Notes: generated by a model not told the origin, from the sequence alone. Shown: positions 9,082 to 18,007, counted from the stretch's first letter. The stretch: DNA of 62,610 nucleotides from Xanthobacter autotrophicus (GCF_005871085.1 NZ_VAUP01000011.1:1-62610); one strand, 5' to 3'. Translations and numbers: made by a program.

Positions 9082-9438
9082 TCAGATGTTGAGCAGGATG
9101 GCGAAGGCGAACAGGCCCCACATCAGCGCCAGGACTGCAAGGCTTGCCAGGTCGAAGCTGACCCCGAAATTCATGCGCCCGCGCGCCTCGGCGGAAAGCA
9201 GGTGCGGGAAGGCGGAGATCAGGCGCAGCAGCACGAATACCCAGGCCAGCACCACGAAGATGATGTCCGCCTTGCGGGTGTACAGGGCGAGGATGGTCAG
9301 CGTGTAGAACAGCACCGCCGCGAGCCCGGCGCGCAGGCCGTCGGCCGTCACCTCGGTGGACTTGACGGCGCGCAGCAGCACCGCGAGCACCAGCGCGACG
9401 TGCACGAAAAGGGGAAGAAGGATCATCTGCACCGACAT
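9082..9438 (-). CDS. MAPEG-like small integral membrane protein
   Basis: A 118-aa protein with four hydrophobic segments: LLPLFVHVALVLAVLL, AGLAAVLFYTLTILAL, IIFVVLAWVFVLLRL and FDLASLAVLALMWGLFAFAI. The polar linkers (LRAVKSTEV, YTRKAD) and overall pattern resemble MAPEG-family proteins, a group that includes glutathione-dependent membrane enzymes and many bacterial members of unknown role. The ATG beginning MSVQMILLP is chosen over the longer frame, whose first 57 codons have no membrane pattern and overlap the divergent gene. Function unassigned. Confidence 0.7.
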   Translation of the reverse strand: MSVQMILLPLFVHVALVLAVLLRAVKSTEVTADGLRAGLAAVLFYTLTILALYTRKADIIFVVLAWVFVLLRLISAFPHLLSAEARGRMNFGVSFDLASLAVLALMWGLFAFAILLNI

Positions 9439-9535
9439 GAGGGCCTCCGCCGTGGGGACGCGCAAGCTCAAGCGTCGCCAAGAAGAGGAACCGCGGCCGC
9501 GGCGGTTCGTTCCCTTGAGGCGAGGAGGAAGCGTC

Positions 9536-10024
9536 ATGGTCGCACAGGCATCGATGAAGGAGCTGCGGCGCCAGGTGGAGCAGGGCCGCGCGCCGCGCCC
9601 GCTGTTCACCCGCTTCTCCCAGATGGCGGCCCGCTACACCGGCAAGCCCGCCACCTTCATCGGTGCCATGGCCATCATCGTGGTGTGGGGGATGACGGGG
9701 CCGCTGTTCGGCTTCAACGACACTTGGCAGCTGGTCATCAACACCTCCACCTCCATCGTCACCTTCCTCATGGTGTTCCTGATCCAGAACAGCCAGAACC
9801 GGGACACGGCGGCGCTCCAGATCAAGCTGGACGAGCTGATCGCGCGCCTCGACGGGCCGCGCGAAGTGCTGCTGGATCTGGAGGATCTGGACGAGGAGAC
9901 GCTGGAGCGCCTGCGCCTCGAACACGCCCTGCTCGCCGACAAGGCGCGCGAGCGCTCGGATTCCGGAGCCGGACCGGAGGCCTCGAGCCCCGCACCGGCG
10001 GACCCCTCCGTTCCGAAGGCCTGA
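9536..10024 (+). CDS. Low-affinity iron permease family protein
   Basis: A 162-aa protein matching the FeT-type low-affinity iron permease family. The recognisable core is TGKPATFIGAMAIIVVWG, then NDTWQLVINTSTSIVTFL and LIQNSQNRDTAALQIKLDEL. Two membrane spans are visible, followed by a charged C-terminal helix and a Pro/Ala-rich tail. A GAGGAGGAAG ribosome site precedes the ATG, fixing the start well inside the longer open frame. In yeast the family imports ferrous iron with low affinity; bacterial members are largely uncharacterised, so transport is family-based inference. Divergent from the MAPEG-like gene with about 97 bp between starts. Confidence 0.8.
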   Translation: MVAQASMKELRRQVEQGRAPRPLFTRFSQMAARYTGKPATFIGAMAIIVVWGMTGPLFGFNDTWQLVINTSTSIVTFLMVFLIQNSQNRDTAALQIKLDELIARLDGPREVLLDLEDLDEETLERLRLEHALLADKARERSDSGAGPEASSPAPADPSVPKA

Positions 10025-10037
10025 CCGGGCCGCGCGC

Positions 10038-11750
10038 TCAGCCGCGCGGCAGCGGCTCCACGGCGAAAGCTTCGGGTGGCAGACCGGCGCGGGAGCGTGC
10101 CACCATGGTCTCGAACGCCCGTTCCATGTGGCGGGCATAGCGGTCGATGTCGAACAGGGGCGAGGTGGGGCGGGCGGCGGCAAGGCGCGCGCGCGCCTCC
10201 GCCAGGGCGGCTGGATCGTTGGCGAGGGCGACGGCCCTGGCCACGAAGCCCTCCACATCGGTGGTGATGAAGTCCGCCAGATTCATCTGCGTCATGATGC
10301 TGGCCGCGACCCGCGAGGCGAACGAGCGGCCGGTGCGCGTCACCATGGGCAGGCCCATGCGGAGCATGTCGCTGGCGGTGGTGTGGGCGGTGTAGGGGAA
10401 GGTGTCGAGGAAGAGATCCGCCAGGGGGAGGCGGGCGAAATGGTCCTTGAGTGGGACGATGGGCGCGAACACGAGGCGGGCGGGATCGAGGCCGCGCGCC
10501 TCGGCCTCGCGGCGCAGGGTGTCGGCGCTGTTCTTTCGATTCTCCAGCACCCAAAGGACCGAGCCGGGCACGGCCTTGAGGATGCGCGTGTAGGCGGAGA
10601 ACACCTCCGGATCGAGCTTCCAGGCCGAATTGAAGGCGCAGAACACGAATGCCTCGTCCGGCAGGTCGCAATCGGCCCGGGTCGGGCGTTCGCCCACCGG
10701 CAGCTCGGGGTCGTTGGGCTGGTAGCAGTCCGGCAGATGGACGATCTTCTCGGTGTAGAAGGCCGCGTCCGAAAACGGCAGCACCACCGGGTCGGCAATC
10801 ACATAGTCCATGAAGGGCGCGCCGCTGGTGCTCGGATAGCCGAGATAGTTCACCTGCACCGGTGCAGGGCGATCGGCGAAGGCGGCAAGGCGCTCGCCAC
10901 TGGTGTGGCCCATGAGATCGATAAACACATCAATGCCAAGGGCGGCGACCTCCTCGGCGATGGCCGCCGGGGAGGCCTTCTCCCGGTCAAGAAAGTGGTC
11001 GACGGCATCGACGATGCTCTGGCGGTCCGCCGAGCCGTCGTCGGGCCCCACCGATATGGCAGTAATTTCGAACCGGCTGCGGTCGTGCCGCGCCAGCAGC
11101 TTGGAGATCAGGAAAGTGGTGGGGTGCGTCCTGAAGTCCGCGGACAGATAGGCTATGCGGATCGGCCCGGTGGCGGCGCGGCGGTCCGCATGGTCGAAGC
11201 CCCGCGGGCGGGCGGGCGGGGCCTCGTCCGTGACCTTGCGGCGGGCGGCTGCCAGATGGAGGGCCGGATCGTCCACATACAGCATCAGAAAGGGCAGGGT
11301 CGGGACCGACGGGTCCGCGACGCCGCGCTTCAGGTGCTCGAACAGGCGATCGTGGTGGCGCCAGTCCCAGACCGCACGACGGCTGGGAACCAGCAGATTG
11401 GCCGCCAGAGGAAGGCTCTGGTCGAGGGCGAAGGCGCGCTCCATGGTGGCGCGGGCATCGTCCTCCTGCTTCAGGGCGCCTTGGGCCAAGGCAAGGTTGT
11501 ACCAGGCCTTGCCATCGTCCGGCCGGCGCGCCAGCACCTTCTTGTACAGTTCGATGGCCTCGACTTCCCGGCTCTGGCGGGCGCGGACGATGCCGAGCAG
11601 GTGCATCACGTCCACATGGTCGGGCGCCGCCCGCAGGATCTTGCGATAGTGCCGGGCCGCGTCCTCATACTGGCCGCGCAGCTGGTGCTGGTAGCCATCG
11701 TAGAGCAGCTTCTGGAGTGCGGGCGTCAGGGGCGGGGGCGTCGTTGGCAT
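10038..11750 (-). CDS. TPR-containing GT41 (OGT/SPINDLY-like) glycosyltransferase, copy 1
   Basis: About 570 aa. The N-terminal 130 residues carry tetratricopeptide repeats (LYDGYQHQLRGQYEDAARHY, then HLLGIVRARQSREVEAIELY and WYNLALAQGALKQ). The rest matches the O-GlcNAc-transferase-like catalytic region: RIAYLSADFRTHPT, IDVFIDLMGHTSGERLA, VQVNYLGYPSTSGAPFMDY, FCAFNSAWKLDPE and FLDTFPYTAHTTASDML. Such proteins transfer sugars from nucleotide donors to proteins; bacterial substrates are often unknown and include flagellins and surface proteins. The ATG at MPTTPPPL is preferred over a 13-codon extension. It lies directly downstream of a paralogue in the same direction, separated by 67 bp. Confidence 0.88.
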   Translation of the reverse strand: MPTTPPPLTPALQKLLYDGYQHQLRGQYEDAARHYRKILRAAPDHVDVMHLLGIVRARQSREVEAIELYKKVLARRPDDGKAWYNLALAQGALKQEDDARATMERAFALDQSLPLAANLLVPSRRAVWDWRHHDRLFEHLKRGVADPSVPTLPFLMLYVDDPALHLAAARRKVTDEAPPARPRGFDHADRRAATGPIRIAYLSADFRTHPTTFLISKLLARHDRSRFEITAISVGPDDGSADRQSIVDAVDHFLDREKASPAAIAEEVAALGIDVFIDLMGHTSGERLAAFADRPAPVQVNYLGYPSTSGAPFMDYVIADPVVLPFSDAAFYTEKIVHLPDCYQPNDPELPVGERPTRADCDLPDEAFVFCAFNSAWKLDPEVFSAYTRILKAVPGSVLWVLENRKNSADTLRREAEARGLDPARLVFAPIVPLKDHFARLPLADLFLDTFPYTAHTTASDMLRMGLPMVTRTGRSFASRVAASIMTQMNLADFITTDVEGFVARAVALANDPAALAEARARLAAARPTSPLFDIDRYARHMERAFETMVARSRAGLPPEAFAVEPLPRG

Positions 11751-11817
11751 GGCTGCGTGCGGTTGAACCTTGGAGCCCGCCTCTAGCATGGGGATGGCCG
11801 AGGCGATAGCGCCGCGC

Positions 11818-13527
11818 TCAGGCGCCGGACCCTTCGACAGGGGGAGGTGCCAGAACGATATGGTCCGGCGCAGCGCCGGCCAGGGCGCGCTCCATCATGG
11901 CCAGATAGGCCGCCTCGATCTGGATGCGGTAGCGCTGGATGTCGAACAGGCGGGCCCGTGCGGCACCGTCCTCGAGCCCGCCGCGGATTGCGGCAAGCCG
12001 CTCCGGGTCGCGGGCGAGGGTGAGGGCCAGCGCCTCGTAGGCGGCCGGGCTGTCGGTGATCAGATCGCCCAAACCGGCGAGATGCATCAGGCGGCCAGCC
12101 ACCTTGGAGGCGAAGGAACGGCCGGTCCGCGTTACCAGCGGCAGCCCCACCCGAAGCGCATCCGAGGCCGTGGTGTGGGCGGTATAGGGAAAGGTGTCGA
12201 GGAACAGGTCCGCCAGCGCCATGCGGGCCAAATGCTCCGGCAGCGGCCGGTGCGGAGCGAAAATGAGCCGGTCGGGCGCCACGCCGGTGGCTTTGGCTTC
12301 GCGCCGGAGATTGGCGCGGGCGTCCTCCCCTGCGAGCAGCCACAGCACACTGCCCGGCACCTCCATGAGGAGGCGCAGCCAGAGGGCGAAGGTCGCCGGA
12401 TCGAGCTTGCGCGTATTGTTGAAAGCGCAGAACACGAAGCCGGTGTCGGGCAGGCCGCATTCAGCCCGGCCGGGGCGGGTGGCGGGGGCAAGGGTCGGGT
12501 CGTTGGGCTGGTAGGTATCGGGAAGCTGAACCACCTTCTCGCTGAAGAAGCGGGCGTCTTCCAGCGGCAGGACGAAGGGATCGGCGATCACATAGTCCAT
12601 GAAATCGGCGCCGCTGGTGCCCGGATAGCCGAGATAGCTCACCTGCACCGGAGCGGCGCGGGCGGCGAAGATCTCCAGGCGGTTGCCGTTGGTGTGGCCC
12701 ATCACATCCACCAGGATGTCGATGCCGAGGCTGCGGGCGCGTGCGGCGGTCTCGGCCGGCTGGTCCCGCTCGCAGTCGATGAAGCGGTCGACGCTCGCCT
12801 CCACCCGCCTGCGGGCCGGGGAAGCGTCGTTCGGCCCGATGGAGAGGGCGGTGATCTCGAATTTCGAGCGGTCGTGGACTTCCAGCAGCCGGACCAGGAG
12901 ATGGGTGGTCGGGTGGTTGCGGAAGTCGGCCGACAGGTAGCCGATGCGCACGCGCCCGTCCGTTCGCGCCCGGGCGGGGAGGGGCGTCGGAACGATGCCG
13001 GCGCAGCGCCGGCGGACGGTACGGCGCGCGGCCGCGAGCTGCAGCGCCGGGTCGTCGAGCCACAGGGTGAAGAAGGGCGGGATCTCCGGCCGGGCCGGGT
13101 CCCCGGCGCGGGCGATGGCGGCCAGAAGCTGCGCGTCGTCCCGCCAGTCGCAGACCGAGCGGCGCGCCGAAAACAGCATGCCGATCCCCTCGGCGAGGGA
13201 GGGATCCAGCGCCAGGGCGCGGGCGAAGGCCTCGGCGCCCTCGCTGTTGCGCTCCACGGCGGTGCAGGCGAGACCGAAATTATACCAGAGCTTGGCGTCC
13301 TGCGGCTTCAGCGCGGCGGCGGCGCGGTAGAGCGCGAGGGCCTCGTCGGTGCGGTTCTGGCGCGCCCGCACCATGGCCAGAAGGTGCATGACGTCGGGGT
13401 GGTCCGGCACCTTCTTCAGGATCTTGCGATACTGGCGGGCGGCGTCGTCCAGAAGGCCGCGCACCTGGGCCTGGTAGCCGTCGTGCAGCAGGCGGGTCTG
13501 GTCGGGGGAAAGCGGGGGGATCGGCAC
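11818..13527 (-). CDS. TPR-containing GT41 (OGT/SPINDLY-like) glycosyltransferase, copy 2
   Basis: A 569-aa paralogue of the following gene, same architecture: TPR units in the first 130 residues (LLHDGYQAQVRGLLDDAARQ, HLLAMVRARQNRTDEALALY), then a GT41 catalytic domain with RIGYLSADFRNHPTTHLLVR, GIDILVDVMGHTNGNRLE, VQVSYLGYPGTSGADFMDY and FLDTFPYTAHTTASDALR. Conserved blocks are nearly identical between copies while the TPR and linker parts differ, consistent with an old tandem duplication and divergence of acceptor recognition. Likely the first gene of a two-gene operon; the start ATG is 138 bp from the divergent carbonic anhydrase gene. Confidence 0.88.
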   Translation of the reverse strand: MPIPPLSPDQTRLLHDGYQAQVRGLLDDAARQYRKILKKVPDHPDVMHLLAMVRARQNRTDEALALYRAAAALKPQDAKLWYNFGLACTAVERNSEGAEAFARALALDPSLAEGIGMLFSARRSVCDWRDDAQLLAAIARAGDPARPEIPPFFTLWLDDPALQLAAARRTVRRRCAGIVPTPLPARARTDGRVRIGYLSADFRNHPTTHLLVRLLEVHDRSKFEITALSIGPNDASPARRRVEASVDRFIDCERDQPAETAARARSLGIDILVDVMGHTNGNRLEIFAARAAPVQVSYLGYPGTSGADFMDYVIADPFVLPLEDARFFSEKVVQLPDTYQPNDPTLAPATRPGRAECGLPDTGFVFCAFNNTRKLDPATFALWLRLLMEVPGSVLWLLAGEDARANLRREAKATGVAPDRLIFAPHRPLPEHLARMALADLFLDTFPYTAHTTASDALRVGLPLVTRTGRSFASKVAGRLMHLAGLGDLITDSPAAYEALALTLARDPERLAAIRGGLEDGAARARLFDIQRYRIQIEAAYLAMMERALAGAAPDHIVLAPPPVEGSGA

Positions 13528-13665
13528 GAAGGGCTTCGGAAGGTTCTGAGCGCACGCGCGGTTTGCGCCGGCGAGTTACGCCAGCGTGATGTGTTTCGAC
13601 GCTAGCACGGCGGCCGGGGCCGGTATAGTGACGCAACCGGACCCTGTACCCGACCGGAGACCGCC

Positions 13666-14196
13666 ATGCCCATCTACGCCCTCGACGGTGTCGCGCCCAC
13701 CCTGCCCGCCTCGGGACACTACTGGATCGCGCCGGACGCGGTGATCATCGGCAACGTGACCCTGAAGGAAGGCGCGAGCGTCTGGTTCGGCAGCGTGCTG
13801 CGCGGCGACAACGAGCCCATCGTGGTGGGGGAGGGCTCCAACATCCAGGAAAACTGCGTGCTCCACACCGATCCCGGCTTTCCGCTCACCCTCGGAACCA
13901 ATGTGACCGTGGGCCACATGGCGACCCTGCACGGCTGCATCGTGGGCGACGGCAGCCTCATCGGCATGGGCTCCACGGTGCTGAACGGTGCGAACATCGC
14001 GGGGAGCTGTCTCGTCGGCTCCAAGGCGCTGGTGACCGAGGGCAAGGTGTTCGAGCCCTTCTCCCTCATCGTCGGGGCGCCGGCCAAGGTGGCGCGGCAG
14101 ATCGACGAGGCGACGGCGGCGCGCCTCGTCGGCACCGCCGAGCACTACCAGCACAATTGGCAGCGCTACGCCAAGGGCCTGAAGCGCATCGACTGA
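13666..14196 (+). CDS. Gamma-class carbonic anhydrase family protein
   Basis: A 176-aa left-handed beta-helix (hexapeptide-repeat) protein. Family residues are visible: the RGDN segment at 46-49, QENCVLHTD with His67, TVGHMA with His84 and LHGC with His89. The three histidines have the spacing expected for the metal site of gamma carbonic anhydrases. Relatives such as YrdA/CaiE lack proven activity, so hydration of CO2 is likely but unproven. The C-terminal helix (AEHYQHNWQRYAKGLKRI) is also typical. Followed by a strong inverted repeat. Confidence 0.9.
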   Translation: MPIYALDGVAPTLPASGHYWIAPDAVIIGNVTLKEGASVWFGSVLRGDNEPIVVGEGSNIQENCVLHTDPGFPLTLGTNVTVGHMATLHGCIVGDGSLIGMGSTVLNGANIAGSCLVGSKALVTEGKVFEPFSLIVGAPAKVARQIDEATAARLVGTAEHYQHNWQRYAKGLKRID

Positions 14197-14223
14197 TCAG
14201 GCGGTCCGAGCCCCAAAAGGAAA

Positions 14224-14257
14224 ACGGGCCGGAACCGCGGCGTCGGTTCCGGCCCGT
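14224..14257. terminator. Strong hairpin between convergent genes
   Basis: ACGGGCCGGAACC (14224-14236) pairs perfectly with GGTTCCGGCCCGT (14245-14257) across an 8-base loop, followed by CTT. It is located 27 bp after the carbonic anhydrase stop and about 70 bp before the end of the convergent protease gene, so it could end transcription from the left side. There is no long T run on either strand. Confidence 0.65.
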
Positions 14258-14325
14258 CTTGCCGCCGTGGCGCGTTCGAAGGCGCTTAGGCGGAAGCTTG
14301 AAGCGTGCCTTGCGGCGCGCCGGGA

Positions 14326-14994
14326 TCAGCGCCCGGTGCCCACCACCGGCGGCACGCGGGTCTCGCCCAGGGACACCCAGGTGGAGGGATCGACCTGGGA
14401 CTGGCGCTTCACGTAGCGGTACCCGGTATCCTTCCAGGCGCGAACGTCGGTTTCCTGATTGTCGAGGATGAGGTCGCCCTTGTCGGTCATGACCGTGAGC
14501 ACCGCGTGGCCGTCGCCCTCGCGGTCGCGGACCACGGTGATGAGCAGGACGGAGCTGGGCCAGCCCAGGTTGATGAGGCGGCGGCGCTTCTCCAGCACAT
14601 AATCCTCGCAGTCGCCGCGACCGTCATCGGGATAGGCCCAGCGCTCGGTCTCGCCGTAATGGTCGAGGTCGGTCTCGGGCTGGACCGCCTCATTCACGAT
14701 GCGGTTGATGCGGTCCAGCTCCGCCGAGCGCTGGGTGTCGAGCTTCATCACCGCGACGCCGGCACCGGCCGCCTCGCAATCGTGGGCGTGGTCGGCGCAG
14801 AACCGCACGTAGCCGGTAGGGGCGGTGGTGACGCGGCCGTCGGCGAGATGGCGGGGCGCGAAGGCGGAGGCGAGATTGGCGAAGCGCGTGTTCTGGGCCC
14901 GCTGCTCTTGAGCACTGGCGGCGCTCACCCCGGCGCACAGGAGCGCTGCGGCGAGGGCCAACAGGAGGCGGGGAGGCGAGATGCGCTTCGACAT
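14326..14994 (-). CDS. Periplasmic transglutaminase-like cysteine peptidase (BTLCP family)
   Basis: A 222-aa exported protein: signal peptide LLLALAAALLCAGVSAASA at residues 10-28, then a transglutaminase-like domain. The catalytic triad is visible as Cys129 (GRGDCEDYV), His163 (DGHAVL) and Asp178 (LILDNQ). Bacterial members in the LapG group cleave periplasmic surface-adhesin anchors under c-di-GMP control, but many Hyphomicrobiales BTLCPs have no nearby adhesin genes, as here, and the substrate is unknown. Transcribed away from the TetR gene. Upstream bases contain TTAA-type motifs (see findings). Confidence 0.85.
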   Translation of the reverse strand: MSKRISPPRLLLALAAALLCAGVSAASAQEQRAQNTRFANLASAFAPRHLADGRVTTAPTGYVRFCADHAHDCEAAGAGVAVMKLDTQRSAELDRINRIVNEAVQPETDLDHYGETERWAYPDDGRGDCEDYVLEKRRRLINLGWPSSVLLITVVRDREGDGHAVLTVMTDKGDLILDNQETDVRAWKDTGYRYVKRQSQVDPSTWVSLGETRVPPVVGTGR

Positions 14995-15366
14995 GGCGGG
15001 AAATCCGACCCGGTTAATGAAATGATAATGCCCGATGCTCGCCGCATTTGCGCCGTCAACCTTCTATTAACCTTAATGGGCCAGGTTTTTAGATACCTCT
15101 GATCGGTGCGGCCTTTTGTCGGTACCGCACGGGGAGGCGGGTGCGCGGGCACCGGCCGGATGCATTCGGCGGGCCGCCTGGCGGCGACGTCGAAATGCTG
15201 AAATCTTATTCAATCAATGCAATAGCGCAAAAAGTCCGGTCCGGTCCGGGGCGGCGACTTCGTCCAGGCCAGAAGGTCGCTGGTGAAAAGTCCGCTGGAG
15301 AGAACGTTGGAGCGCCGCCGCATTCATGTTAGTGACTGACGGGTCAGTCAGTGAAAGTTAACGATT
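14995..15366. other. Intergenic region between divergent BTLCP and TetR genes
   Basis: No gene is supported in these 372 bases. The left part (15010-15080) is rich in TTAA-like tetramers and probably holds the protease promoter. The right end holds the TetR palindrome listed separately. The middle is GC-rich without clear structure. Confidence 0.5.
15333..15350. promoter_or_regulatory. Palindromic operator for the adjacent TetR regulator
   Basis: TGACTGAC-GG-GTCAGTCA is a perfect 8+2+8 palindrome ending 16 bp before the TetR start codon. TetR regulators typically bind such sites over their own promoter and repress an adjoining efflux operon. Autoregulation is inferred from position and symmetry. 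Confidence 0.75.
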
Positions 15367-16050
15367 GTGGCGCGCCCGCCGAACCCGGATCCGCAACAAA
15401 CGGCGCCGTTGGCCCCGGCGCCCGGGGGACGCCGGCAGCGGGCCGCACCCATGGACAAGGCCGAACGGCGGCGCGCCATCCTTGCGGCCGCGCTGACGGT
15501 TTTCGCCGGCCACGGCTTTGCGGGCGCCCGCCTCGACGACGTGGCCCGAGAGGCCGGCGTGGCCAAGGGCACGCTTTATCTGCACTTCGCCGACAAAGAA
15601 GCGCTTTTTCGCGGCCTCGTGGAGCAGAACATCGCCCCTGTGCTGGCCGATGCCGATGCGGCCATCGCCCGGTTTCCGGGCACGACCGGCGACCTCATCG
15701 ACCTGCTCATCGCGATCCTGGTCGAGCGGGTCATCGGCACCCCGGCGGAGGCTTTGGTGCGGCTCATGATCGCTGAGGGGCCGCGGTTTCCCGAGCTTGC
15801 CGCCTATTACCATCGGGAGGTGGTGTCGCGGGCCCTCGGCATCGTGCGCGCCATCGCCCAGCGCGGGCTCGACCGGGGCGAGATCACGTCCGACATCGCG
15901 GTCCGCTTTCCTCAGCTCGTCATTTCCCCCGCCGTCGTGGCCGTGGTCTGGAACGGCATGTTCGGCGCCTTCGATCCGCTCGACGTGAGGGCGTTCCTCT
16001 CGGCTCACCGGGACCTGCTGCTACGCGGGCTCGGATGGAGAGACACGTGA
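15367..16050 (+). CDS. TetR-family transcriptional regulator of the efflux operon
   Basis: A 227-aa protein with a TetR N-terminal HTH at about residues 30-78: RRRAILAAALTVFAGHGFAG, then LDDVAREAGVAKGTLYLHFA and DKEALF. The C-terminal half is a ligand-binding helical domain of the type often fused to this HTH (CecR/AefR-like). Starts with GTG; an internal ATG (MDKAERRR, residue 29) is an alternative that trims a Pro/Ala-rich leader. The stop overlaps the next start, so it is the first gene of a four-gene operon and likely its repressor. Confidence 0.88.
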   Translation: MARPPNPDPQQTAPLAPAPGGRRQRAAPMDKAERRRAILAAALTVFAGHGFAGARLDDVAREAGVAKGTLYLHFADKEALFRGLVEQNIAPVLADADAAIARFPGTTGDLIDLLIAILVERVIGTPAEALVRLMIAEGPRFPELAAYYHREVVSRALGIVRAIAQRGLDRGEITSDIAVRFPQLVISPAVVAVVWNGMFGAFDPLDVRAFLSAHRDLLLRGLGWRDT

Positions 16051-17021
16051 AACCCCATCGATTCTTCCTCCCGCTCCCATCTGTCGCCTCCGTCTTCGCG
16101 CTGCTCGGCCTTGCTGCCTGCGCGCCTGCGCCCGCTGACAGCTTCTCCGGCTATGTGGAGGGCGACCTCGTCTTCATCGGGCCAACCGAGCCCGGGCGCG
16201 TGAGCGCGCTCGCGGTGGAGGAGGGTAGCGCGGTCAAGCCCGGCGAGGTGGTCGCCCGGGTGGAGGACGACCTCCAGACTGCCGATCGTGACGCCGCCGC
16301 CGCCCAGCTGAAGGAGGCCGAGGCGCGGCTCGCCAATGCGCGCTCGCCGCTCCAGCGGCCGGAGGAGATCGCGGTGCTTCAGGCGTCCGAGCAGCGCGCC
16401 ACCGCCGCCCTCGACCAGTCCCGCGTCGATCTCGAGCGCCAGAAGGCGCTGGTGCCGAAGGGGGCTTCATCCCAAGCCAATCTTGACGCGGCCCAGCACC
16501 AGTACGACCAGAACCAGGCGGCCCTTGATGAGGCGCGCAAGCGTATTTCCGCCGCCCGCATCGCCTCACGCACCCAGGATATCGAAGCCGCCGAGCAGGC
16601 GGTTTCTGCCGCGCGCGCCAACCTTGCCGCGGCGCAGGTGCGGCTCGACCGGCGCGTCCTGAAGGCGCCGACGGACGGCACGGTGCAGACCGTCTATTAC
16701 CGCGTCGGCGAACTGGTGCCGGAGGGCCGGCCGGTGATCTCCATCCTGCCGCCGGGCCTGGTGAAGGTGCGGTTCTTCGTGCCGGAACAAGAGCTGCCGA
16801 AGGTCGCCCTGGGCGGCCGCGTCACCGTCACCTGCGATGGCTGCCCGCTCACCACAGCGAAGGTCTTCTTCATCGCGACCCAGGCCGAATATACCCCGCC
16901 CGTCATTTACAGCCGGGAGGAGCGTTCCAAGCTCGTCTATCTGGTGGAGGCGCGCCCCGACGATCCCGCCAGGGCGCGACCGGGCCAGCCCGTGAACGTG
17001 TCTCTCGGGGCAGCGCCGTGA
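16047..17021 (+). CDS. HlyD-family periplasmic adaptor lipoprotein (YbhG-like)
   Basis: A 324-aa membrane-fusion protein linking an inner-membrane ABC exporter to an outer-membrane channel. A lipoprotein signal is visible (FALLGLAAC, Cys25). The biotinyl-lipoyl half (SGYVEGDLVFIGPTEPGRVS) is followed by a long coiled-coil hairpin (residues about 75-185) and then VLKAPTDGTVQTVYYRVGE, where the lipoyl domain is completed. The GTG that overlaps the TetR stop has a GGAGAG site six bases upstream; an ATG at 16035 is the alternative. No TolC-type gene is nearby, so the outer channel would be encoded elsewhere. Confidence 0.87.
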   Translation: MKPHRFFLPLPSVASVFALLGLAACAPAPADSFSGYVEGDLVFIGPTEPGRVSALAVEEGSAVKPGEVVARVEDDLQTADRDAAAAQLKEAEARLANARSPLQRPEEIAVLQASEQRATAALDQSRVDLERQKALVPKGASSQANLDAAQHQYDQNQAALDEARKRISAARIASRTQDIEAAEQAVSAARANLAAAQVRLDRRVLKAPTDGTVQTVYYRVGELVPEGRPVISILPPGLVKVRFFVPEQELPKVALGGRVTVTCDGCPLTTAKVFFIATQAEYTPPVIYSREERSKLVYLVEARPDDPARARPGQPVNVSLGAAP

Positions 17022-18007
17022 CTGCGGCCCCGGAGGCGCCAACGCCCGGCCGTTCCGCGCCGGAAGTCGCCATCGAGGTGGAGAACCTCTGCAAGAGCTT
17101 CGGCGGCCGGCGGGTGGTGGACAATCTCTCCATGCGCGTCATGCGCGGACAGATCTACGGCTTCCTTGGCCCCAACGGCTCGGGCAAGACCACCACCATT
17201 CGCATGCTGTGCGGGCTGCTGACGCCGGATTCCGGCCGCGGCACCTGCCTGGGCATGGATATCCTCACCCAGGCCCGGCGCATCCGCGAGCATGTGGGCT
17301 ACATGACGCAGCGCTTCTCCCTCTACCAGGACCTGTCGGTGCGGGAGAACCTGGAGTTCGTGGCGCGGGTCTACGGCGTTCCTGAACCGGAGAAGGCCGC
17401 GAGCACCGCGCTGAAGCGGCTGGGGCTGGAAGGGCGGGGCAAGCAGCTGGCCGGCGCGCTCTCCGGCGGCTGGAAACAGCGTCTCGCCCTTGGCGCCTGC
17501 ATTCTGCCCGGCCCCGACCTGCTGCTGCTCGACGAGCCAACCGCCGGCGTCGATCCCAAGGCGCGGCGCGAGTTCTGGGCGCAGATCCATGATCTTGCGG
17601 CGGAAGGGCTCACCGTGCTGGTCTCCACCCATTACATGGACGAGGCAGAGCGCTGCCACGAAATCGCGTACATCGCCTATGGCCAGCTACTGGCCCAGGG
17701 CACGGTGCAGAGCGTGATCGCGGCGGCCGGCCTTGCCACCGTCACCGTGGAGATCGCCGGCGCGGTGGGCCACGAGGCGGGGTTGCTTGTCACCCGACTT
17801 GCGCGCGAGCTGTCCGCCCTCGATGGGGTGGAGATGGTGGCGCCCTTCGGCACCGCGCTGCACGTCTCGGGGCGCGACCCGGTGGCGCTGGAGGCGGCGA
17901 TCGCGCCCTACCGCGGCGATGCGCGCCTCGTCATCCGCGCCGATGCCCCGACGCTGGAGGACGTTTTCATCGACCTCATGAGCCGCTCGAAGGATGAACT
18001 GCGATGA
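17018..18007 (+). CDS. ABC transporter ATP-binding protein (YbhF-like)
   Basis: A 329-aa single-domain ATPase. Walker A GPNGSGKTTT, signature LSGGWKQRLALG, Walker B LLLLDEPTAGVDP and the H-loop STHYMDEAERC are all intact. The C-terminal 90 residues form the extra domain common in ABC-2 drug exporters. E. coli YbhF has two fused ATPase domains; this has one. GTG start overlapping the HlyD stop, and its own stop overlaps the permease start, so the operon is translationally coupled throughout. Confidence 0.92.
   Translation: MTAAPEAPTPGRSAPEVAIEVENLCKSFGGRRVVDNLSMRVMRGQIYGFLGPNGSGKTTTIRMLCGLLTPDSGRGTCLGMDILTQARRIREHVGYMTQRFSLYQDLSVRENLEFVARVYGVPEPEKAASTALKRLGLEGRGKQLAGALSGGWKQRLALGACILPGPDLLLLDEPTAGVDPKARREFWAQIHDLAAEGLTVLVSTHYMDEAERCHEIAYIAYGQLLAQGTVQSVIAAAGLATVTVEIAGAVGHEAGLLVTRLARELSALDGVEMVAPFGTALHVSGRDPVALEAAIAPYRGDARLVIRADAPTLEDVFIDLMSRSKDELR

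Noticed and set aside
11770-13605. Plus-strand frame of 611 codons opposite the GT41 copy 2
   Set aside because: Antisense to a gene with clear TPR and GT41 motifs.
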